Part shown: positions 6,252-12,505 of the stretch, piece after piece
Position numbering within the stretch: position 1 is the stretch's first letter
Layout: every line of letters begins with the position of its first letter
Assembly: GCA_023458915.1 (NCBI GenBank)
Contig: JAEWWM010000003.1
Location: 1 to 12,505 of the forward strand
Source of the DNA: Bacillota bacterium
GTDB taxonomy: Bacteria; Bacillota; Clostridia; Oscillospirales; Acutalibacteraceae
Direction: 5' to 3'
DNA: 12,505 bases
Translations under genes and position numbers: made by a program
The notes under the pieces: generated by a model
What the model was told of the DNA's origin: nothing
What the model saw: only the letters and a program-made list of their open reading frames with translations
Databases searched by the model: none

Positions 6252-6648
6252 CTTTTTCTTATAAAGTAAATGTAATTGCTAAAAACTTGCTTAACTCTTG
6301 TGTTTAATATAAAAATGATTAACTTAATCTGTTGCTGGTTAGATAACATCACACGAATTTCACGTCCCCCACATTGGGGCTGTCCCTATTGCCTGCGACG
6401 GTTTTATCACGCTCGGACTGTAGCTGGACAGGAGTATCATTGTAGGCTGTTATCGTCATCGCGGATTAGTTATCAACTAATTTCATATCTAAGTGTTTAT
6501 CGCTTACCCAAAGTCAAAATTTGAGGTTATGGCGCACTTAATATAACGCTCGGATAACAACTAAAGTAGCTAAGTTAATAAATATTCGATTTTCAAGGTG
6601 CCAAAATTTTTAAAAAATTTTGAGGGTTATTTTTTAAACAACTAAAAA
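6252..6648. other. Non-coding block with a GC-enriched, dyad-rich segment
   Basis: No convincing gene lies here. Between about 6340 and 6560 the DNA is visibly richer in G and C than its surroundings. It holds CCCCA-cat-TGGGG (6367-6379), CTGTCC (6380-6385) pairing with GGACAG (6426-6431), a perfect dyad ATTAGTT-atc-AACTAAT (6465-6481), and a direct repeat ACGCTCGGA (6409-6417 and 6546-6554). An 82-codon plus-strand reading across it has no Shine-Dalgarno and no protein-like pattern. As it lies between the sigma-like gene and xis, it could be a structured leader or regulatory RNA, or the binding region for element proteins. The class of RNA, if any, is not recognised. Confidence 0.4.
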
Positions 6649-6679
6649 GCCCCCTAATTTTTAAGATCCTTTCGGGGGC
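6640..6679 (-). terminator. Terminator of the sigma-like gene
   Basis: On the minus strand GCCCCC (6679-6674) pairs with GGGGGC (6654-6649) around a 19-base loop, followed by TTTTTAGT. It lies 27 bases beyond the stop at 6706. It separates the sigma-like gene from xis and int. Confidence 0.75.
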
Positions 6680-6705
6680 AAAAAATATTCCATTTTTTGT
6701 AAATT

Positions 6706-7095
6706 TTACTTTTGTAATAAATTATTTTTTAAAATTTTAAATACCCTATTTATTTTTTTGCTTATTTTTGATTGAGACACATTATAAATTTTTGCAATTT
6801 CTGTTTGAGTTTTATCTTTATAAAACATATAACTGAGTAATATTTTCTCCTCTTCTGAAAGATTTTGAAGTGCTTTATGTAAAGCTTCATTTTGAATGTC
6901 ATCAATCCAATCACATAAATTTTCCCTTTGATAAAAATTAATTTCACTGCTTACTACTGAAGAAAAATCTAGCTCTGAAAATAATATTTCATGATCATCT
7001 ATTTTTGTTTTTTTAGAAAAATCTTTTAAATCCATATTCCTGACCACTTTTCTAAAGTAAGCAAGTTCATTTTTAATATCACGGCGATTCTTCAT
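6706..7095 (-). CDS. Sigma-70 region-4-like regulator of the mobile element
   Basis: A 129-residue protein with a C-terminal helix-turn-helix typical of sigma-70 region 4: LSEEEKILLSYMFYKDKTQT, EIAKIYNVSQSKISKKINRV, FKILKN. The first two-thirds is charged and helical, without a recognisable region 2. It resembles the small sigma-like proteins (Tn916 ORF7 type) that sit upstream of xis and int in conjugative elements and some phages. It would bind RNA polymerase or promoter DNA to switch element genes; this role is by analogy. The ATG at 7095 has GGAGG ten bases upstream; the in-frame GTG at 7104 lies only one base from it, so it is unlikely. A dyad GGTATC-n6-GATACC lies 56 bases upstream of the start. 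A strong terminator follows the gene. Intact. Confidence 0.75.
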   Translation of the reverse strand: MKNRRDIKNELAYFRKVVRNMDLKDFSKKTKIDDHEILFSELDFSSVVSSEINFYQRENLCDWIDDIQNEALHKALQNLSEEEKILLSYMFYKDKTQTEIAKIYNVSQSKISKKINRVFKILKNNLLQK

Positions 7096-7150
7096 AAATC
7101 GCACACCTCCAAATTATTTGATTTCTTTCAAAAAGTTCAGAAGTGCTAAG

Positions 7151-7168
7151 GGTATCTAATGCGATACC
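7151..7168. promoter_or_regulatory. Operator-like dyad upstream of the sigma-like gene
   Basis: GGTATC (7151-7156) and GATACC (7163-7168) form a perfect six-base inverted repeat with a six-base spacer, 56 bases upstream of the sigma-like start. The spacing suits a dimeric HTH repressor; no such repressor is in the window. Confidence 0.35.
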
Positions 7169-7213
7169 AAAGCCATGATTTTGCCTTTTTAACAGCTTGT
7201 CCTATAAAGGCGC

Positions 7214-7256
7214 AAAAAAAGCAGAGCAGCACACCTAACAACGGGTGTATGCTCTG
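7214..7256 (-). terminator. Strong hairpin terminator
   Basis: CAGAGCA (7222-7228) pairs with TGCTCTG (7250-7256), and ACACC (7231-7235) with GGTGT (7244-7248). On the minus strand the stem is followed by CTTTTTTTG; on the plus strand the run is shorter (GTTTTAAA). It lies upstream of the sigma-like gene with no clear gene feeding into it. Confidence 0.7.
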
Positions 7257-7373
7257 TTTTAAATATGTAATTACTTTATATCTAAAAAATATGAAAATAA
7301 TTTCTAATTGTCCATTTAAGTGCCTTCTTTCTTATGGCTAAACAAAAAGTTTTAAATACTGCACTTTTCGATT

Positions 7374-7421
7374 ATTTAAATTTATTTTCAGACATCTGTA
7401 GATGTAGTAATAAATTTAAAT
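7374..7421. repeat. Nested inverted repeat
   Basis: Thirteen-base arms ATTTAAATTTATT (7374-7386) and AATAAATTTAAAT (7409-7421) enclose a second perfect dyad, ACATCT-gt-AGATGT (7392-7405). It lies in a region without genes. It could be a protein-binding site, or a folded element. It is not followed by a T tract. Confidence 0.6.
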
Positions 7422-7524
7422 TGTGAGGTTTTGTGAGAGATTATTTCCTTTGCTCTCTAATGCTACAATTACTTTTTTGATTAATTTGTTGCTTCGTGAA
7501 TGATATTTATTGGGTGTTAAAGAC

Positions 7525-7548
7525 GAAAAAAGCCCCTTTTGGAGGCTT
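7525..7548 (-). terminator. Hairpin terminator, minus strand
   Basis: On the minus strand AAGCCTCC (7548-7541) pairs with GGGGCTT (7536-7530) with one bulged base and an AAAA loop, followed by TTTTTTCG. Only a doubtful 51-codon reading lies upstream. Confidence 0.6.
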
Positions 7549-7740
7549 CAAAGGTTTTTAAAATATAAATTGTAGAAAAACAAATCCTCACTGGCGTATA
7601 AATAAAGCGTGAAAAAGTTACTATTCTCTGCATATGATTGATCAATATTAAACAACTTCTGTGCACTAGTTGCTTTGTGACAAATGTATAAAAGATTAAA
7701 CATAACGATAAATATTTATTTTATTGATATAAATTTTATG

Positions 7741-7769
7741 TTGAAATTAGTCGAAATAGGTTGTATCAT
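7741..7769 (+). promoter_or_regulatory. Promoter of the Pvc16-like operon
   Basis: TTGAAA (7741-7746) and TATCAT (7764-7769) are separated by 17 bases; each matches the sigma-A consensus at five of six positions. The start near 7776 leaves a leader of about 59 bases before the ATG at 7835. Confidence 0.6.
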
Positions 7770-7834
7770 TAGTTTGTTATTTTACAAATTGAGAGTTGTA
7801 AAAAATTAAATTAAGAAAGTAGCGAAACGAATAG

Positions 7835-9094
7835 ATGTTAAGTGAAAAAATGCTAATAGAAAGTGTCGAAGAAAATATAAAAACAGGTTTAGCAAAACTG
7901 TTGCGAGAAACGCTAGTACCAAATTATGTTTTGGGGAACAGCCAAATTCGTAGCAACGATATTCAAATGAAAGATATTCTGAAAGATTGTTTGTCAGAAG
8001 CGGATCCGAAGTACTCTAATATAGTAGGGTTTGATATGGATGGCGTTATAAGGAAGGCTGATGACGGATCTGAATTAAAACCAGATAATTTGGGTGTACA
8101 ACCATATAAAATTTATTTAAATCATTGGATTTATACAAACTGTAAGGAAACACATGAAAGAATAAATCAAATTTTAGAACAAAATCCTGATATAACAGTT
8201 GGCGATGTCGAGCTTCTGATTACCGGTAGCGAGAGTGGCAACATGACTCTCGATGATGTACGGTCAAAAATTACACAAGAGATGTTTCCGGATAAATCCC
8301 CTGAGTTTCTTCCGGCATACATATCGAATTATGCAGTTGGGCCATTTACGGTAAGGCCGGATGAAGATACGAAGGTGATTGAACCCCCAAATGTAGCGAT
8401 TCCAAAAGAGAACTTGAAGGATAATGGGCCAAGTTCAGCGTTCGTAGTGGAGCTGGGTAAAAATATGAAAGTAAATGAACAAAAAATAAGCGCGGACGAT
8501 ACAGTAGCAATCGTGGGGAATGGCCTAGTTCGACTTTTGCAAGAACATCTTTGCCCGAATTATGTGTCGACCCCTGAGGCAATTGGAGGCTGTAGTCCAA
8601 AAGAAAGAAATGGGTGCGTTGTAGGCGTTCACCTGTATGACATTGATGAGATGGGAGGACCAGAATTAGAAGGAGGTAGAGGTATCGGTTATGCTGAGGG
8701 AGGCGGATACCAACAGTCTTTTCTTGATTTACATTACATGATTTCTGTCTGCCCGGATGACAAGCTTAAAAATAAATTTGAAGCCGAAAACAGAATTCTC
8801 GGTAAAATTGCACAAGTTTTAAAAAGTTCACCTACAATACCGCAGCGGTATCTGGAAGTAAGTATGGATGTACCGATTGGCATGAAAAAAAAGACAGAAT
8901 TTGAAGATAAGGCTAAAGTATGGGCGATGTACGGGGAATCCTTTAAGCCAAGTTTGTTTTATGTGGTAACAGGTGTTCCACTTGCAATTAATAATCCTGT
9001 CGTATTGTCACAACATGAACAGAAAAGAATTCAAAAATTAATGAATGCTACACAGTCAAATTATGAATCGTATGATGAGGAATGTTATTATTAA
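7835..9094 (+). CDS. Tandem double-domain Pvc16/DUF4255 protein (eCIS cap/tail-terminator family)
   Basis: A 419-residue protein of the Pvc16/Afp16 family (DUF4255), the tail-terminator or cap protein that closes the sheath-tube end of extracellular contractile injection systems. The C-terminal copy, about residues 220-387, has the classic pattern: DTVAIVGNGLVRLLQEHLCP, then SPKERNGCVVGVHLYDIDEM, then FLDLHYMISVCPDDKLK, AENRILGKIAQVLKSSPTI, and KVWAMYGESFKPSLFYVVTG. The N-terminal copy, about 10-180, repeats this more loosely: NIKTGLAKLLRETLVPNYV, NIVGFDMDGVI, YKIYLNHWIYTNCKE, INQILEQNPDI, SPEFLPAYISNYAVGPFTV. A linker of about 40 residues joins them. Known members usually have one such domain, so the doubling is odd. 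The ATG at 7835 has no clear Shine-Dalgarno; a second ATG at 7850 is possible. A promoter precedes it, and the 828-residue gene follows after 27 bases. No other eCIS gene is visible. Family call from motif order; function as a cap is inferred. Confidence 0.8.
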   Translation: MLSEKMLIESVEENIKTGLAKLLRETLVPNYVLGNSQIRSNDIQMKDILKDCLSEADPKYSNIVGFDMDGVIRKADDGSELKPDNLGVQPYKIYLNHWIYTNCKETHERINQILEQNPDITVGDVELLITGSESGNMTLDDVRSKITQEMFPDKSPEFLPAYISNYAVGPFTVRPDEDTKVIEPPNVAIPKENLKDNGPSSAFVVELGKNMKVNEQKISADDTVAIVGNGLVRLLQEHLCPNYVSTPEAIGGCSPKERNGCVVGVHLYDIDEMGGPELEGGRGIGYAEGGGYQQSFLDLHYMISVCPDDKLKNKFEAENRILGKIAQVLKSSPTIPQRYLEVSMDVPIGMKKKTEFEDKAKVWAMYGESFKPSLFYVVTGVPLAINNPVVLSQHEQKRIQKLMNATQSNYESYDEECYY

Positions 9095-9121
9095 AAAATT
9101 ACATAGAAAGAAGGATGCTTT

Positions 9122-11608
9122 GTGGGAGGCGAAGGCGGTTGGGTATATGCTGATGCTACAAAAGAAATCAGGCGTGCGAAAACTGTTACAATTGGAAGAG
9201 TTCAAGAAATGTTCGGTAGAACAGGAAAAGAAGCTCCGGAGGTACCAACTCCAAACTTAGGTCAGCGGGATGGTTTAGAGTTGGTTACTCAGTCGCCGCC
9301 TCTTTTTGAAACTCCGGAACAACAGGCAGCAAGAGAACAAAAACTACGGGAAGCATTACTAGCTAGAGGCAAAAGTTTTATAGACGAAATGACAGGAGAT
9401 AAACAGGTTCAGCCAATTAGAATAAATAATCTTTCGAATTCCGAGAACGATAGTTCTGGGAACGATAACTCTAGCGGACAATCCGAAAGAGCAGCTTCAG
9501 CACTGGAAGATTTAAGAAAAGACATATCTAAAGTGCAAGGGGAAAACAAGTCATTAAAAGAAGAATTAGCAGAAATGAAAGAAATGATAAAAGCGTTAAT
9601 GACGGCAAAGACAAAAATGAAACAATCAGACGAAGAAAGCCAAGAGGCTGAAGACGAACTTGAAGATCTTGCAGATGATTTGGAAGAGGCTAAGGAAGAG
9701 GCCGAGGAGAAACTGGATTTAGATTCAGACGAAACGCACGATGAAGATGACGATGACGGCGATGACCAGTATGATAGCGATGAAGATAATGACGATTATG
9801 AAATTCCGGCAGAAATTCAAGACCAACTTGAAGAGTTAGGATTTGATGAAACAGAATGTAAAAAATTAAAAAAAGTTTTTCATGCTTTGGAAGAAGAAAA
9901 TGATGAATTGAATGAAAAATTCCTCGAGCCAAAAATAATTAAAAAGTTAACTGCAGAAGATTTTGAGGCACTTCTTAGAATTGATTTTGATAAAGATGAA
10001 GAAGAAGGGGAAGGTTCCCTTGAATGTGAAGTTGAAAAAATTTGGAGGAAAGTAAAGTTAGAGGATACAGACATAAAAGGAATATACGAGAGAATAAATT
10101 ACGATGGTACTCATGATGCTATAGCGTTGTGGAAACCAGAAGAATGGGGACCGTTTAAATTTGAAGATTTTATAAAAACAATTAGAAAACTTCAAAAAGA
10201 AAATTCGGTTTTATTAAAACAAGATAGTTATTGGGGAAACTTGACTGTAAAAAAAATAAAATTGCTGATGCACTCTGCTACAAAAGATAAAAGCAGTGAT
10301 GAAGGCGACGGTTTAATGCGTCAAGAACGCATTGCGTATAAGATGAGCAGCCGTGAAGACACAGTAAATAAATGGAAAGACCGAGGGGATTCACTGGAAT
10401 CAGAAATGAATGAGGAACTTTATAATAAGCTAAACGAAAATTTAAGTGTTAAAGAGGGAGAAGCAACGGAATTTTTCGGTAAAGCTACAGATACAGAAGA
10501 CCCAATCAACAACATACTGAAAGTCGCAAAAGCCATAAACACATTTAAAGCAAAAGACCTGAATCCATTTAAAATGAGCGGAAATCCTCTTTCGGATTTT
10601 GAAAATGCGATTAAAGATGCTGTCGGAAGACATGGCAATTCTATAAAAAGTTTGCGCGAAACATATATAAAACGGCTAAAAGAAATAAATGATAATCCTG
10701 AAAGTTATGAAAACAAAAAGTCTCACGACGCATGGATTAAGGCTGTTGGGAAAAATGAAGGGGATGAAATAGAAGAAGGGGATATAGATAAATTACTCAT
10801 TAATCCCAAGTATAACTATTTAGCTGCGGTTGAAAGCATAGTAGAAAAGCTGCTGAATAATATTTGGTCCAAAATATACTCCATGAAAACGTTGAAAGGC
10901 GTCGGCGGCAAAAAAACACAGGAAGTAGTAGAAGACAAAGATAAATTAGATTCTAAAGACAGAGCTATAATTAAGTATTTTTCAGATTTTCTTGTAGAGT
11001 CCAATAAAGAAATAAAGCCGTTTATAGAACATAGGATTGACGAGGAAGAAACTTATAGATTTGACAAAATGTCTCGTAAAAAAGAATCCGAAGACAAAGA
11101 ACATAGTTCTAAGTCCAATAAGGATAAGAAAAAAGTTAAAACTGCCACGTCCTATAACAAAGAATGGCTGGATTTGAGAAGTGAAGGGTGTACATTAATA
11201 AAAATATTGGTTAAATCTTATTGTTACGATCCTAATGATTCTAAAGCTAAAAATAAGTATAAACTTACTTCAAAAGAAAAACCCAATCTTGCTGAATTTA
11301 AGAAAATACGCCAAGAATTGATAGACAAATTTATTAAAGTCGGCGAAGACAAATTTTCAAAAAAACTAGGAACAGTTCCAAAGTCAAAAGTAGAAGAATA
11401 CAATAGCAATTTAAAAAGACTCAAAAATCTTTTAGAAACAACCAGATCAAAAATGAAAAGCAGGCTGAAAATTAACGATTCAACAATTAAAGAAGAGTTA
11501 GAAAAAGTAAAACGATACGATAAGAACGCCAAGAATAAACAATGGCAAAAGTACCAGAATCAAGGAATATATGATTTTGACGGAAAAAAGAAAAAAGTAA
11601 ATTCCTAA
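9122..11608 (+). CDS. Large charged coiled-coil protein downstream of the Pvc16-like gene; candidate payload or accessory protein
   Basis: I do not recognise this 828-residue protein. The GTG at 9122 is preceded by AAGGA six bases upstream; an in-frame TAG at 9104 excludes longer forms. The N-terminus is Gly-rich (GGEGGWVYADATKEIRRAKT), followed by a Pro/Gln/Glu linker, a Ser/Asn-rich stretch (residues 103-121), a strong coiled coil (about 126-165), and an extreme acidic run (about 170-228, with long Asp/Glu stretches). Residues 230-828 are Lys/Glu-rich and mostly helical, with a Lys-rich segment (SRKKESEDKEHSSKSNKDKK) and a basic tail. There is no signal peptide or membrane segment. It is co-transcribed with the Pvc16-like gene. 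In characterised PVC loci payload genes lie directly after pvc16 and are loaded by an N-terminal leader, so a payload or loading role is possible, but this rests on position only. The alternation of acidic and basic blocks would also fit a scaffold. Confidence 0.7.
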   Translation: MGGEGGWVYADATKEIRRAKTVTIGRVQEMFGRTGKEAPEVPTPNLGQRDGLELVTQSPPLFETPEQQAAREQKLREALLARGKSFIDEMTGDKQVQPIRINNLSNSENDSSGNDNSSGQSERAASALEDLRKDISKVQGENKSLKEELAEMKEMIKALMTAKTKMKQSDEESQEAEDELEDLADDLEEAKEEAEEKLDLDSDETHDEDDDDGDDQYDSDEDNDDYEIPAEIQDQLEELGFDETECKKLKKVFHALEEENDELNEKFLEPKIIKKLTAEDFEALLRIDFDKDEEEGEGSLECEVEKIWRKVKLEDTDIKGIYERINYDGTHDAIALWKPEEWGPFKFEDFIKTIRKLQKENSVLLKQDSYWGNLTVKKIKLLMHSATKDKSSDEGDGLMRQERIAYKMSSREDTVNKWKDRGDSLESEMNEELYNKLNENLSVKEGEATEFFGKATDTEDPINNILKVAKAINTFKAKDLNPFKMSGNPLSDFENAIKDAVGRHGNSIKSLRETYIKRLKEINDNPESYENKKSHDAWIKAVGKNEGDEIEEGDIDKLLINPKYNYLAAVESIVEKLLNNIWSKIYSMKTLKGVGGKKTQEVVEDKDKLDSKDRAIIKYFSDFLVESNKEIKPFIEHRIDEEETYRFDKMSRKKESEDKEHSSKSNKDKKKVKTATSYNKEWLDLRSEGCTLIKILVKSYCYDPNDSKAKNKYKLTSKEKPNLAEFKKIRQELIDKFIKVGEDKFSKKLGTVPKSKVEEYNSNLKRLKNLLETTRSKMKSRLKINDSTIKEELEKVKRYDKNAKNKQWQKYQNQGIYDFDGKKKKVNS

Positions 11609-11618
11609 GCAAAAAAGT

Positions 11619-11652
11619 ATCCCTTTCAATATATTTTGAAAGGGATTGAGCT
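11619..11652. terminator. Bidirectional terminator between the convergent cargo genes
   Basis: ATCCCTTTCAA (11619-11629) and TTGAAAGGGAT (11636-11646) form a perfect eleven-pair stem with a six-base loop. The minus-strand side is followed directly by ACTTTTTTGC and serves the exported protein gene; the plus-strand side is followed by TGAGCTTTTT and lies ten bases beyond the stop of the 828-residue gene. Confidence 0.85.
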
Positions 11653-11669
11653 TTTTATACTTATTTAAT

Positions 11670-12410
11670 TTAATCGGTAGAACTAGAACTAGAACTGCTA
11701 GAAGCCGATAAAAAAGCCCATTTTAAGGTGCGGCACTCAAATTTGCCACTACCTTTCGCAAAAAGATCTTTATTTGCAACTATTTGCGTAACCCTCTTAA
11801 AAAACGGACGAATTTTAGGATCTACATAGAATTCACATATAAGTCGTTTGTTGTCTCTTGTAGTTGAAGTACCGTAATGAACGGTTTCTTGTTTTCTGAT
11901 TCCGAATCCGCCGGATTTTGTGAGGTACAATTCAGGATCACCATCACGGCGATATGATTTTGCGCATCCAACATTATCATTTACTGTATCAAATATAATA
12001 AAAGGGACAAAACTTTCTATTTTTAAGGCCTTTGTTATCTCATCATTTGGTTTTTCTGGTGGTGTGACAGGTTTAATAAATTCCCATGTAACTGAGACGG
12101 AATCAATTTCCGCAACACGTGAATACACATCCTTACATGTTTTGGTTCCCTTGGCTTCTAGTATTTTAAGCGTATATCTGAATAAAGGAGTTTGTACCAC
12201 ACGTATCTCAGGGCATTTTTCCCTTAAAGTTTTCGCAAATTCAATTCTGATTTTTTCATCTTCAATATCTTTATTTATTGTAAGAGTGGATCCTTCGAGT
12301 GTGTAATCTATTCCTTTATAATCTGCAGCAAAAATTTTAGGAACGAAGCAACAACTTAACATTAAAAAGCTTACGAATGAAAACAATTTTACGAAATTTT
12401 TTAACTTCAT
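11670..12410 (-). CDS. Exported protein with poly-Ser C-terminus, function unknown
   Basis: A 246-residue protein with a clear Sec signal: basic MKLKNFVK, a hydrophobic core (FSFVSFLMLSCCFV), then KIFAADYKG with a type I cleavage site after IFA or FAA. LMLSC could also be read as a poor lipobox. The mature N-terminal part (YTLEGSTLTINKDIEDEKIR) recalls the G-x-LTI openings of clostridial surface proteins, but the rest shows no family pattern. Five scattered Cys in the mature part (KCPEI, TCKDV, GCAKS, ICEFY, FECRT) might form disulfides. The C-terminus ends in SASSSSSSSSTD, coded by a triple hexanucleotide repeat (AGTTCT). GGGG lies about nine bases before the ATG at 12410. A promoter with an overlapping dyad lies upstream. 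It converges on the Pvc16-like operon and shares its terminator. It may be co-inherited cargo; no role can be assigned. Confidence 0.75.
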   Translation of the reverse strand: MKLKNFVKLFSFVSFLMLSCCFVPKIFAADYKGIDYTLEGSTLTINKDIEDEKIRIEFAKTLREKCPEIRVVQTPLFRYTLKILEAKGTKTCKDVYSRVAEIDSVSVTWEFIKPVTPPEKPNDEITKALKIESFVPFIIFDTVNDNVGCAKSYRRDGDPELYLTKSGGFGIRKQETVHYGTSTTRDNKRLICEFYVDPKIRPFFKRVTQIVANKDLFAKGSGKFECRTLKWAFLSASSSSSSSSTD

Positions 12411-12446
12411 TATATGTTCCCCCTAAATAAATATTTTTGAGCTTTA

Positions 12447-12475
12447 TTGATAACATAAAATCCAAAATATGTCAA
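12447..12475 (-). promoter_or_regulatory. Promoter of the exported protein gene
   Basis: On the minus strand a perfect TTGACA (12475-12470) and TATCAA (12452-12447) are separated by 17 bases. The start near 12440 leaves a leader of about 30 bases. Confidence 0.6.
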
Positions 12476-12498
12476 TTTAAAAATTTGCATATTTTGGA
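12461..12498. promoter_or_regulatory. Operator-like inverted repeat over the -35 of the exported protein gene
   Basis: TCCAAAATATG (12461-12471) and CATATTTTGGA (12488-12498) are perfect eleven-base inverted arms with a 16-base spacer. The left arm overlaps the last two bases of the -35 element and part of the spacer, so a bound dimer would be expected to affect transcription. The regulator is unknown. Confidence 0.6.
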
Positions 12499-12505
12499 AT
12501 TATCG

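Larger units (their letters stand above)
7105..7740. other. Long non-coding region between the integration module and the cargo
   Basis: No supported gene is present over about 640 bases. The stretch holds an operator-like dyad (7151-7168), two minus-strand terminators (7214-7256, 7525-7548) and a nested inverted repeat (7374-7421). One minus-strand reading of 51 codons (7703-7548, starting MFNLLYICHK) ends exactly where the second terminator begins, but it has no Shine-Dalgarno and an AT-driven composition, so it is only a weak gene candidate. The two terminators would insulate the integration genes from cargo transcription. Confidence 0.5.

Noticed and set aside
6276..6524. Plus-strand reading of 82 codons with CPYCLRRFYH
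   Set aside because: No ribosome site and no family pattern; it runs through dyads of a GC-enriched non-coding block. The CxxC-like piece is most likely chance.
7159..7341. Plus-strand reading of 60 codons
   Set aside because: It runs through the strong terminator hairpin at 7222-7256 and has no ribosome site.
7548..7703. Minus-strand 51-codon reading ending at a terminator
   Set aside because: The terminator position is suggestive, but there is no Shine-Dalgarno and the residues (F, L, Y, N rich) reflect AT-rich DNA; kept only as a mention in the non-coding entry.
8346..8600. Minus-strand 84-codon reading
   Set aside because: Antisense to the conserved C-terminal Pvc16-type domain.
10420..10638. 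Minus-strand readings inside the 828-residue gene
   Set aside because: Several overlapping antisense frames, all without ribosome sites; the plus-strand frame is continuous over 2.4 kb.
11920..12306. Plus-strand 128-codon reading
   Set aside because: Antisense to the exported protein, which has a signal peptide, ribosome site, promoter and terminator.

Overview
The window looks like an AT-rich chromosome segment of a Clostridia-type Firmicute. The evidence is Shine-Dalgarno sites of the GGAGG/AAGGTGA type, a decayed spore photoproduct lyase gene, a TspO-family membrane protein, a tRNA with an encoded CCA end, and gene families typical of clostridial mobile elements. At least four genes are broken, which suggests a host-associated or genome-reducing lineage that no longer needs full sporulation repair. 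That lifestyle is an inference, not something read directly.

Left part (1-4590): worn chromosomal and prophage DNA. In order there are remnants of phage terminase large and small subunits (minus strand), a spore photoproduct lyase pseudogene (plus), an intact TspO/MBR membrane protein (minus), a tiny Cys/His-rich peptide gene (minus), a DUF2007-type small protein (minus), a phage-type DnaB N-terminal domain with a nonsense codon and no helicase domain (minus), a 57-residue DUF6774-like protein (plus), and a possible small phage gene start (minus).

Middle (4552-7110): a tRNA-Arg(CCG) with its own promoter and terminator, then the integration end of a mobile element. This end holds three AGTCCCAAAA repeats, a tyrosine integrase with its own promoter, an excisionase-like HTH protein, an unusual GC-enriched non-coding block with many dyads, and a sigma-70 region-4-like regulator. 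The order sigma-like, xis, int recalls the int end of Tn916-type elements. Since int lies to the right of the tRNA, the element should extend rightward past the window edge.

Right part (7741-12505): cargo. A promoter precedes a two-gene operon. The first gene encodes a 419-residue protein built from two tandem Pvc16/DUF4255 domains, the family of the tail-terminator/cap protein of extracellular contractile injection systems (eCIS). The second encodes an unrecognised 828-residue, strongly charged, coiled-coil protein. A convergent gene encodes an exported 246-residue protein with a poly-Ser tail, and a dyad overlaps its promoter. No sheath, tube, baseplate or ATPase gene is visible, so this is either an orphan eCIS cap-plus-partner module or the edge of a larger locus. 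In characterised PVC loci payload genes sit just downstream of pvc16, so the 828-residue protein is a candidate payload or accessory factor. That is inference from position.
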